Source: CAIYRG01 sp035318785
GTDB taxonomy: Bacteria > Pseudomonadota > Alphaproteobacteria > Micropepsales > Micropepsaceae
Direction of reading: 5' to 3'
DNA: 45,651 nt
Assembly (NCBI GenBank): GCA_035318785.1
Contig: DATHDZ010000254.1
Coordinates: 1-45,651, forward strand
In this document: positions 15,580 through 22,838 of the stretch, piece by piece
Layout of the letters: each line of letters begins with the position of its first letter
Numbering within the stretch: the stretch's first letter is position 1
The notes under the pieces: model-generated
Seen by the model: only the letters and a program-made list of their open reading frames with translations
Told to the model about the DNA's origin: nothing
The model's database searches: none
Translations under genes and position numbers: made by a program

Positions 15580-17006
15580 GAGCGTTTTTCCCCTCGGCGC
15601 TTCTTCCACTGTGATTGGAAGCTTTCGGCCGCGGGTTTGGCGAGATCGCGCGCGACAAACCAGCCCGACAGCATGGGCAGCGAGCGCAAGCGGCCGTGGT
15701 GCCCTGCGATCAGGCGCATCGCTTTGGCCGCCATTCGCGTTGCCAGCCCATAGAGACCGGGATGAAGCGCCGCCCAACCCCACAATTTCATCCCAAGATT
15801 GAATGAGGAGGAAGGAATGCTGCGTGCAAAAGCTTCGTTGCGCCAGTATCGCATGATCCGGGTCAGCGGGATTTTCACCGGGCATACCGCTTCACAGCGG
15901 CCGCAAAAGCTCGTTGCGTTCGGGAGATGATAGGTCTTCGCCAACCCGTCGAGCCCGGGGTCGAGGGCTGCCCCCAGAGGACCGGGATAGGTCGCGCCAT
16001 AAGCGTGGCCGCCGATCGCGCCATAGACCGGGCAATGATTCATGCAAGCGCCGCAGCGGATGCATTGCAGCACTTCGCGCGCCGGGCTGGAGAGCAGCGC
16101 GCTCCTGCCGTTGTCTAGCAGCACGACGTGGAAATCCTCCGGGCCGTCCGCATCGCCGGCGCGTTTGGGACCGGTCATGAAGCTCACATACGACGTGATC
16201 TCTTGTCCGGTGGCCGACCGCGTCAGAAGGCGCAGCAGGATCGAGGCATCTTCCAGCCGCGGTATGATTTTCTCGATTCCGGCAACCACAATATGTGTGC
16301 GCGGGATGAGCCGCGTCAGGTCGCCATTGCCTTCATTGGTGACGATGATCGCCGTTCCCGTCTGGGCGACGAGGAAATTCGCACCGGTGATTCCGGCATC
16401 GGCCGATTCGAAGTACTGCCTGAGCACCGCGCGGGCCTCGCTGACCAAGGCGGGCCGGTTGTCCAGGCTTCGACTTGGGGAAAGCATCTCGTGCTTTTCG
16501 CGGAAGCTGGATTCCACATCTTCGCGTCTGAGATGGAAGGCCGGCGCCACGATATGGCTCGGGCGTTCGTTGCGAAGCTGGATGATGTACTCGCCAAGGT
16601 CCGTCTCTACGGGGTTTATCCCGTGGGCGCTGAGATGCGCGTTCAGCTCGATTTCTTCCGTCACCATGGATTTTCCCTTGGTGACCGTCCGCGCGCCGCG
16701 CTCTTTCAGGATTGCGGTGACGACGTTGCGCGCTTCGGCGGCATCGCGCGCCCAATGGACATGCCCGCCTGCGCTTCGGACCTGCGTTTCGAATTGGATG
16801 AGCAATTCGTCAAGACGCGACAGGGCCGATTCGCGGATGGCGCGACCCTGTTCCCGCAAGGATTCGTAGGGAATAGGAAAAGCCGCAAAGGCCGCCGCAC
16901 GCCTGACCTGGAAGCCTTCCTTGAGATGGGCGAGTGCCCCCTGTAGGCGCACATTATGGAGGGCCGCCCGTGCAGCTTGGGGAAAATCGCGCGCATCGGT
17001 GGTCAC
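15576..17006 (-). CDS. lutB: LutB, iron-sulfur lactate utilization protein B
   Basis: The protein has 476 residues. An N-terminal LUD domain (about 70-300) is followed by two cysteine clusters typical of 4Fe-4S centres: Cys315, 318, 321 and 325 in CIRCGACMNHCPVYG, and Cys368, 371 and 375 in CGRCEAVCP. A C-terminal LutB domain follows. It is the electron-carrying subunit of the LutABC lactate-to-pyruvate system. The start codon is GTG, sharing one base with the TAG of lutA (TAGTG), so translation is coupled. Its stop overlaps the start of lutC. The length matches the family. Confidence 0.95.
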   Translation of the reverse strand: MTTDARDFPQAARAALHNVRLQGALAHLKEGFQVRRAAAFAAFPIPYESLREQGRAIRESALSRLDELLIQFETQVRSAGGHVHWARDAAEARNVVTAILKERGARTVTKGKSMVTEEIELNAHLSAHGINPVETDLGEYIIQLRNERPSHIVAPAFHLRREDVESSFREKHEMLSPSRSLDNRPALVSEARAVLRQYFESADAGITGANFLVAQTGTAIIVTNEGNGDLTRLIPRTHIVVAGIEKIIPRLEDASILLRLLTRSATGQEITSYVSFMTGPKRAGDADGPEDFHVVLLDNGRSALLSSPAREVLQCIRCGACMNHCPVYGAIGGHAYGATYPGPLGAALDPGLDGLAKTYHLPNATSFCGRCEAVCPVKIPLTRIMRYWRNEAFARSIPSSSFNLGMKLWGWAALHPGLYGLATRMAAKAMRLIAGHHGRLRSLPMLSGWFVARDLAKPAAESFQSQWKKRRGEKRS

Positions 17007-17764
17007 TATCGGGCCTCGCCGATGGGAGGCGAATCTCCCATGTCGGCCAGCACTTCGGCCGCATGACGAACGCTCATCTTCTCGCCCTGGCGCGACAGCC
17101 TGCCCGCCAGATGCAGCAAGCAGCCCAAATCGCCCGCCAGAATCATATTCGCGCCATTGGCCTTGGCGTCGGCAATCTTGTCGTCAGCCATCCGTGCCGA
17201 GATTTCCGGATATTTGACGGAAAAGAATCCGCCGAAACCGCAGCAGGCTTCTTTCTCCGAGAAATCGCCCACGGACAGACCGGCCACGGATTTCAACAAA
17301 AGGCGGGGCTCGGACGAGACTCCCATCTCGCGCAAGGAGGAACAGGAATCATGATAGGCCGCTTGGCCTGTACATCTGGCTGCGACGCCCTTCAACCCGC
17401 GTACATTCACCAGAAATGAAAACAGCTCATGCGTCTTCGCTGCCAGCGCATTCGCGCGCGCGGACCAGGCAGCGTCGTCTTGCAAGAGACGCGGATAATG
17501 CACCCGCACCATGCCGGCGCACGAACCCGACGGAACCACGACATAATCGAACGCCTCGAACCCGGCGATGACGTTCCTCGCAAGCGCGGCGGCGTCTGTT
17601 GCATCTCCCGCATTGTAGGCCGGTTGACCGCAGCAGGTCTGCGGCGGTACCTCAACGTCGCAGCCTGCTTGCTCGAGCAATTTCACGGCCGCAAAGCCGA
17701 CTTCCGGCCGGAACATGTCTGCGAGACATGTGACCAAGAGTCCGACCCGAACGCGCGTCGTCAT
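17006..17764 (-). CDS. lutA: LutA, cysteine-rich (CCG domain) lactate utilization protein A
   Basis: The protein has 252 residues with two CCG (DUF3483-type) cysteine-rich domains. The first has PQTCCGQPAYNAG with a later PSGSCAG, and the second has YHDSCSSLREMG with EACCGFGG. This is the classic LutA/YkgE layout and normal family length. It binds an iron-sulfur cluster and works with LutB and LutC in L-lactate oxidation. Its ATG at 17764 overlaps the TGA of the upstream acyltransferase gene (ATGA), which is not a usual lut neighbour. Confidence 0.95.
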   Translation of the reverse strand: MTTRVRVGLLVTCLADMFRPEVGFAAVKLLEQAGCDVEVPPQTCCGQPAYNAGDATDAAALARNVIAGFEAFDYVVVPSGSCAGMVRVHYPRLLQDDAAWSARANALAAKTHELFSFLVNVRGLKGVAARCTGQAAYHDSCSSLREMGVSSEPRLLLKSVAGLSVGDFSEKEACCGFGGFFSVKYPEISARMADDKIADAKANGANMILAGDLGCLLHLAGRLSRQGEKMSVRHAAEVLADMGDSPPIGEAR

Positions 17765-18645
17765 GAAGATTTCCGCGGCTTGCGTGCGGGACTCGGCCCC
17801 CGGCCGCGAATCTTTCTGTGAGGCAGCGAGGCGGCGAGATCGTAGGTGGCTTTGCGCAAATGCTCCATCAGGTTCTTGCGGTCCAGGGCTTCCAGTTCCT
17901 TGTAGGGGATCATCTCGCCGATGCGCACCTGAATCTCGCTACCGATCTTGTCATAGACTTCCTTGAAGAAGAGCGAGAGCCGCAAGGTCAGGCTGATATG
18001 GCTTGCAATCTGGAAGAGCCGGCTGTTCTGTCCGGCAAAATAGACCGGGACCACAGGCGCTTTCGCCGCGTCGATGAGCCGCGCGGTGAAATTTTTCCAT
18101 TCGGCATCCACCGCACGCTTGCTCCACGGCTTTGGCGCCGTGGACGCACCGCCGGCGGGGAAAATCACCAAGCAACCCCCTTTGATCAGATGTGCCTTGG
18201 CTTGCGCGCGAGACTTGATGTTGGTGCTCAACGCTTCCTTGGTTTCGGCGAAATCGATGGGCAGCAGATGGGCGCGGATTTCTTCCGCACGGTACAGAAC
18301 GCTGTTGGTGAGCACGATAAAGTCATCGCGCACCTTGGATGTCAGATAGCTGATGATCAGCCCATCCAAAACCCCGAATGGGTGATTGGCGACAATGACG
18401 AGGGAGCCGCTGGGTGGAAGCCGTTGCAACGCGTCTTCATTGAAGACGACCTTCAATTCCAAGCTCCGGATCGAGGCCTCCCAGAAATTTTCGCCGGGCG
18501 TCCGGTTGCTATGGTGTTCGTCGTAAAGACGCTTCAAATAGGGCTGGCCGCTCATCCGCTCGACCGCGCGGATAAGCAGGCGCTTCAGCCGTGGATCATC
18601 CTCGGTCGCATAAGAGAAGGTGTCGATTGGTTTGGCTGGCGGCAT
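17761..18645 (-). CDS. Lysophospholipid acyltransferase family protein (PlsC/hemolysin-like)
   Basis: The protein has 294 residues. The acyltransferase motif is VIVANHPFGVLDG (about residues 86-98), with the H-x5-D spacing seen in the hemolysin-like/ornithine-lipid branch of the LPLAT family rather than the common H-x4-D. A second block, LVIFPAGG near residue 160, matches the FPEG-like phosphate-binding motif. PVVPVYFAGQNSRLF further on is also typical. It should acylate a lysolipid or amino-lipid at the inner membrane; the substrate is unknown. It is coupled to lutA by ATGA and follows the DUF423 gene by 42 bases. The start at 18645 has only a weak Shine-Dalgarno sequence. Confidence 0.85.
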   Translation of the reverse strand: MPPAKPIDTFSYATEDDPRLKRLLIRAVERMSGQPYLKRLYDEHHSNRTPGENFWEASIRSLELKVVFNEDALQRLPPSGSLVIVANHPFGVLDGLIISYLTSKVRDDFIVLTNSVLYRAEEIRAHLLPIDFAETKEALSTNIKSRAQAKAHLIKGGCLVIFPAGGASTAPKPWSKRAVDAEWKNFTARLIDAAKAPVVPVYFAGQNSRLFQIASHISLTLRLSLFFKEVYDKIGSEIQVRIGEMIPYKELEALDRKNLMEHLRKATYDLAASLPHRKIRGRGPSPARKPRKSS

Positions 18646-18687
18646 CGGGGTGAGAGAATCGCAGTTTCGAAGTCTCTCTTGAAGCCC

Positions 18688-19050
18688 TCATTTTAACGCG
18701 GACATCGCCAGTGCGGCCCAGCCGGCTAGGAGCGATAGGCCGCCCAATGGTGTGACCAGCACCAGCGCGTTAGAACCCGTCAACACCATGAAGTAGAGCG
18801 ATCCCGAGAACAGCACGATGCCGATGGTAAAGAGCCACCCGGCAAGATTCGCGCGCGTCGCCGCCCCAGGTCGCGTCACCAGAGATGTGGCCACGATGGC
18901 CAGCGCGTGAGTCAGATGGTAATGCGCCCCCGTCTGGAAAATCTCCAGAGCGCGCGGCGCGAGCGAGGATTCGAGACCATGGGCGGCGAAGGCCCCCGCA
19001 GCCACCGCCAGGAACCCGTTTACCGCGCCGACCAGAAGCCACCTGTTCAT
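18688..19050 (-). CDS. DUF423 family small membrane protein
   Basis: The protein has 120 residues with four hydrophobic segments. The N-terminal pattern (NGFLAVAAGAFAAHGL) and the following FQTGAHYHLTHALA are characteristic of DUF423 (YgdD-like). The biochemical role of the family is not established. It is the likely first gene of a unit with the acyltransferase and lutABC. It is divergent from the hydrolase gene with only 74 bases between the two starts. Confidence 0.9.
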   Translation of the reverse strand: MNRWLLVGAVNGFLAVAAGAFAAHGLESSLAPRALEIFQTGAHYHLTHALAIVATSLVTRPGAATRANLAGWLFTIGIVLFSGSLYFMVLTGSNALVLVTPLGGLSLLAGWAALAMSALK

Positions 19051-19124
19051 GGCTCATGCTGGGCCGGTCGAGGCCGGCAGGCAACCGGCTTGCGTTGAGC
19101 GCCCAAAAGCGCGAGTTAGCCGCA
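19051..19124. promoter_or_regulatory. Divergent intergenic region (DUF423/lut unit and hydrolase/gcdH unit)
   Basis: These 74 bases separate two start codons facing away from each other, so they should hold both promoters or their 5' leaders. I do not see a convincing -35/-10 pair on either strand. Confidence 0.35.
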
Positions 19125-19880
19125 ATGACCTATTATGTCACGGCCTCCGACGGAACCGACATCGCCTATGACTGCACGGGCGAGGGGGCTCCTATCGTCC
19201 TGATCCACGGGTTCGGGGCCAACCGCCTCATCACCTGGGCAAATACGAACTGGTACCAGACCCTTACACGCGCCGGGCGCAAGCTCATCGCCATCGACTG
19301 CCGGGGCCATGGCGAGTCCGAGAAGCCGCATGATCCGGAGGATTACGACGAGGGCCGCATGGCGATGGACGTCATCGCCGTGCTCGCGGCGCTCGAAATA
19401 CCTCAAGTGGACGTCCTGGGCTATTCGATGGGCGCCCAGCTGGCGATCCGCTTGATGCATGACGCGCCGGGCCGGGTGCGGCGGGTCGTGTTGGGCGGGC
19501 TAGGCGACAATTATTTCCACTTCTCGAAAGAGCGCGCGGAGATCATTGCCAAGGGGTTTCTGGCGAAGGATCCCTCAAAAATCTCCGATCCGGTGGCCAA
19601 GGAATTTCGCATCTTCTGCGAAAAGGCGGGTGACGATCTGCTCGCCATGGCGGCCTGCATGCGCCGGCCTCGCCAGATTTACTCGCCCGAGGAGCTGCAC
19701 GCCTTTCCCCAACCGGTGCTTGTCGCGTGTGGCGCCGAGGATAATTTGATCGGCTCACCCGAGCCGCTAGCGCGGGCCTTTCGCGACGGGCGCCTGGTGA
19801 TCATCCCCAAGCGCAACCATCATTCGACGGTAGGCGATCGCGCCTTTAAGGATGCCGTCGTCGCATTTCTTGCAAGCTGA
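19125..19880 (+). CDS. Alpha/beta hydrolase
   Basis: The protein has 251 residues and an alpha/beta-hydrolase fold. The oxyanion region is LIHGFGANR (26-34). The nucleophile elbow LGYSMGAQ puts the catalytic Ser at 101. The acid is likely the Asp in CGAEDNLIG, and the His lies in KRNHHSTVGD near residue 234. GHGESEKP is typical of the group. The start MTYYVTASDG at 19125 gives normal length; the open frame continues upstream but would cross the divergent DUF423 start. It lies 18 bases before gcdH and is probably co-transcribed with it. The substrate is unknown; a thioesterase or esterase role in acyl-CoA metabolism is possible. Confidence 0.85.
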   Translation: MTYYVTASDGTDIAYDCTGEGAPIVLIHGFGANRLITWANTNWYQTLTRAGRKLIAIDCRGHGESEKPHDPEDYDEGRMAMDVIAVLAALEIPQVDVLGYSMGAQLAIRLMHDAPGRVRRVVLGGLGDNYFHFSKERAEIIAKGFLAKDPSKISDPVAKEFRIFCEKAGDDLLAMAACMRRPRQIYSPEELHAFPQPVLVACGAEDNLIGSPEPLARAFRDGRLVIIPKRNHHSTVGDRAFKDAVVAFLAS

Positions 19881-19898
19881 GGGAGAGAACGGCTGGCC

Positions 19899-21077
19899 AT
19901 GGCAGATACCACGTTCGATTGGACCGATCCGTTTCTCCTCGAGCAGGAGCTTTCCGAAGACGAGCGCATGGTGCGCGACAATGCGCAACGGTTCTGCCAA
20001 GCCAAGCTCAGCCCTCGCGTGCGCGACGATTTTCGCCATGAGCGCTTCGACCGCACTGTGATGGTTGCCATGGGCGAAATGGGTTTTCTCGGGGCGACCC
20101 TTCCGGAGGAAGAAGGCGGCGCGGGGTTGAACAACATCGCCTATGGGCTGATCGCGCGGGAGGTCGAACGGGTCGATTCCGGCTACCGGTCTATCCTCAG
20201 CGTGCAAAGCGCGCTGGTCATGTATCCCATCCACGCCTATGGCAGCGCGGAGCAGAAGCGCAAATTCCTTCCCAAGCTGGCGCGCGGCGAGCTGATCGGC
20301 TGCTTCGGACTGACGGAGCCCGATCACGGCTCCGACCCCGGGTCGATGTCCACGCGAGCAGTTAAAGCGCCGGGTGGCTTTCGCCTGAACGGCGCCAAGA
20401 CCTGGATCACCCTTTCGCCCTACGCCGACGTCGCGGTGGTGTGGGCGAAGGCCGACGACGACCGTATCCGCGGCTTTTTGGTGGAGCGTGGTGCCAAGGG
20501 ATTTTCTACGCCCAAGATCGAGGGCAAGTTCTCGCTGCGCGCTTCGCCGACGGGTGAGATCGTGCTCGAGGATTGTTTCGTTCCCGAAGAGAACATGCTC
20601 CCCCATGCGCGCGGCCTTGCGGGACCGTTCGGATGCCTCAACAAGGCGCGCTTCGGGATCGTCTGGGGCGTCATGGGCGCCGCGGAGTTCTGCTGGCACG
20701 CCGCGCGGCAATACACGATGGACCGCAGCCAATTCGGCCGGCCGCTGGCCGCCAATCAGCTGATCCAGAAGAAGCTCGCCGACATGCAGACTGAGATCGG
20801 ACTTGGATTGTTGGGGGCGTTGCGCCTCGGGCGGATGCTGGACCAAGGCAAGGCCGCGCCGGAATTGATTTCCCTGATGAAGCGCAACAATTGCGGCAAG
20901 GCGCTCGACATCGCACGGCTCGCGCGCGACATGCATGGCGGAAACGGCGTCGCGGACGAATACAATGTCATCCGCCACGTATTGAACCTGGAAGCAGTCA
21001 ACACCTATGAAGGGACGCATGACATCCATGCGCTCGTCCTGGGCCGGGCGCAGACGGGCATACAAGCTTTCAGCTAA
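19899..21077 (+). CDS. gcdH: Glutaryl-CoA dehydrogenase
   Basis: The protein has 392 residues and is very close to mitochondrial GCDH over its whole length. Examples are VDSGYRS, GCFGLTEPDHGSDPGSM, IQGKFSLRAS-like and RNNCGKALDIAR. The catalytic base is Glu371 in NTYEGTHD, and Arg97 in SGYRS matches the residue that binds the glutaryl carboxylate. It oxidises and decarboxylates glutaryl-CoA to crotonyl-CoA, passing electrons to ETF, in lysine, tryptophan or benzoyl-CoA-type breakdown. A purine-rich AGGGAGAG just upstream of the start serves as ribosome binding site. Its stop lies 3 bases from the stop of the convergent TIGR02186 gene. Confidence 0.96.
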   Translation: MADTTFDWTDPFLLEQELSEDERMVRDNAQRFCQAKLSPRVRDDFRHERFDRTVMVAMGEMGFLGATLPEEEGGAGLNNIAYGLIAREVERVDSGYRSILSVQSALVMYPIHAYGSAEQKRKFLPKLARGELIGCFGLTEPDHGSDPGSMSTRAVKAPGGFRLNGAKTWITLSPYADVAVVWAKADDDRIRGFLVERGAKGFSTPKIEGKFSLRASPTGEIVLEDCFVPEENMLPHARGLAGPFGCLNKARFGIVWGVMGAAEFCWHAARQYTMDRSQFGRPLAANQLIQKKLADMQTEIGLGLLGALRLGRMLDQGKAAPELISLMKRNNCGKALDIARLARDMHGGNGVADEYNVIRHVLNLEAVNTYEGTHDIHALVLGRAQTGIQAFS

Positions 21078-21080
21078 CGC

Positions 21081-21851
21081 TCAGGTCTGGCGGAATACCA
21101 GATATCCCGCCCAGCCGAACGCAAAGGCCATCAGCACGGCGGCAAAGCCATAAGCGAAAGACGCTTGGTAGGCGTAGTTGTAGACCCGCCGCTCAAACCC
21201 GCTTTTGTCGATGAAAAGCGGCGAGGACTGCGCGCTGACGATCGTGCCATTCTGGAAGAGGTAAACCTCGGCGCGGTATTCACCGGGGGGAACCGAAGCC
21301 GGGACGGAAATCCGGGCGCGGAAAAGCGTGCGGCTCAGAAACTCGATACCCGTGGGGCTTTCCCAATAAAGGTGCTCGCGCTTGCGGTCGCGGATCGCCG
21401 CGGCGCGAAACGCGGCGGCTTCGTCGGGACGGATATTCCCCCGCGTGGTCGCTTCGAGATTGGCGGTGCCGAGGTGGAAGCGCTGCACCGTCGCAAGCGA
21501 GGCGATATCGTCGAGGGGCCGTGTGCTGGCCAGGAAATAGTACCCCGGCAGTCCAAGGATCTCGATCTGCTCCCGATTGATCCAGATACCGAGAATGCGC
21601 TGTTTGCGTCGTACGGTCATATCCAGCTGCGGGCCACGTATCACGATCACAAGATCCTGATCCTTCGCCGGGCCCGCCTCTTCGGACGGCTCGATCGCGC
21701 CGAACAACACGATATCCGTGCCGGTGAAGTTCGAGGTGATCTGGATGAGATCGGTCGAGAGCCCCGAAACGAGATCGTCGGCTCTGGCCGGCGCGCAGGC
21801 AAAGAGTGCCGCGATCAAGACCATGCCATGAAGCCGCGTCCAAAACATCAT
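21081..21851 (-). CDS. TIGR02186 family membrane-anchored periplasmic protein
   Basis: The protein has 256 residues. A signal peptide (MVLIAALFACAPARA, cleavage near residue 24) leads into DDLVSGLSTDLIQITSNFTGTD, the conserved opening of TIGR02186. A C-terminal transmembrane helix (about residues 230-252) ends the protein. The family almost always neighbours a TauE/SafE-type permease, as here, and probably acts with it on the periplasmic face; the mechanism is not known. The first ATG of a tandem ATG-ATG pair overlaps the TGA of the permease gene as ATGA. Confidence 0.88.
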   Translation of the reverse strand: MMFWTRLHGMVLIAALFACAPARADDLVSGLSTDLIQITSNFTGTDIVLFGAIEPSEEAGPAKDQDLVIVIRGPQLDMTVRRKQRILGIWINREQIEILGLPGYYFLASTRPLDDIASLATVQRFHLGTANLEATTRGNIRPDEAAAFRAAAIRDRKREHLYWESPTGIEFLSRTLFRARISVPASVPPGEYRAEVYLFQNGTIVSAQSSPLFIDKSGFERRVYNYAYQASFAYGFAAVLMAFAFGWAGYLVFRQT

Positions 21852-22768
21852 GGCGTACCCGCCACGATCGAGTAGATGTCACCGGGCGTGGTCACAAGTC
21901 CGATAAAGAGCCTGAGCGCGACACCGACGACCAGGACGGCGAGCAGCGCCCGCAATTGCTCGCCACGCATCTGAGAACCCACACGCACACCCAACTGAAC
22001 GCCGACGACGCCGCCGATCACCAAGAGAAATGCCAGCACGATATCGACGGTCTGGTCCGTGGTGGCATGCAGAATCGTGGTCGCGGCCGTGACGAACAGG
22101 ATTTGAAATTGCGATGTGCCGATCACGACATTGGTCGGCATCCGCAAAAGATAGATCATCGCCGGTACCATGATGAATCCGCCGCCCACGCCCATGATGG
22201 CCGTCAATATGCCAACGAGGAATCCCAATACGACCGGCGGAATCACGCTGATATACAGTTTCGAGCGGCGAAACCGTATCTTGAAGGGAAGGCCATGGAT
22301 CCAACTGTGCTGGCCGGTCTTCATCGGGGCAGGGGTCTTGCCCGTCCCTGCGTTGCGGATGGTGCGGATGCTTTCGTTCAGCATCAATCCGCCAATGGAG
22401 CCCAGAAGCACCACGTAACTCGCGGTTACCACGAACTCGATCTGACCGAGCCGCTGCAACTCGCGGAAGATGTAAACTCCGATCGCAGAGCCCCCCAAAC
22501 CGCCGGAGAGCAGCATGAGGCCCATCTTTGCGTCCACGCCTTGGCGTCGCCATTGCGCCAATGCTCCCGAGAGGGATGACGCGGTGATGTGGCTTGCTTG
22601 AGTCGCCACCGCGATGCCAGGCGGAATGCCGTAGAACACCAACAAAGGCGTCATCAGAAACCCGCCGCCCACGCCGAACATGCCGGAAAGGAACCCGACC
22701 GCGGCTCCCATGCCGAGGATCATGGCCCAGTTCACGGAAAGCTCGGCGACGGGAAGGTAAAGTTCCAT
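21848..22768 (-). CDS. TauE/SafE family sulfite/sulfonate exporter-like permease
   Basis: The protein has 306 residues and about eight transmembrane segments. The family's internal duplication is visible as GMFGVGGGFLMTP (residues 29-41) and AIMGVGGGFIMVP (about 190-202). A hydrophilic cytoplasmic loop of about 40 residues lies between the halves. Members export sulfite, sulfoacetate or other anions from the cytoplasm; the substrate here is not shown. It is translationally coupled to its usual partner, TIGR02186. The start at 22768 lies 70 bases downstream of the coiled-coil/SEL1 gene, so read-through from that gene is possible. Confidence 0.9.
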   Translation of the reverse strand: MELYLPVAELSVNWAMILGMGAAVGFLSGMFGVGGGFLMTPLLVFYGIPPGIAVATQASHITASSLSGALAQWRRQGVDAKMGLMLLSGGLGGSAIGVYIFRELQRLGQIEFVVTASYVVLLGSIGGLMLNESIRTIRNAGTGKTPAPMKTGQHSWIHGLPFKIRFRRSKLYISVIPPVVLGFLVGILTAIMGVGGGFIMVPAMIYLLRMPTNVVIGTSQFQILFVTAATTILHATTDQTVDIVLAFLLVIGGVVGVQLGVRVGSQMRGEQLRALLAVLVVGVALRLFIGLVTTPGDIYSIVAGTP

Positions 22769-22838
22769 ATGGGAATCGAGAGTTCAGGAGTCGGGCGTTA
22801 GGATACGCCGATTTCCTGAATTCCCACTTCCGATATTT

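Noticed and set aside
22771..22825. Interrupted inverted repeat (GGGAA..TTCAGGA / TCCTGAA..TTCCC) between the SEL1 and TauE genes
   Set aside because: The loop is long and the arms are interrupted; no T run follows. Too weak to call a terminator or operator.
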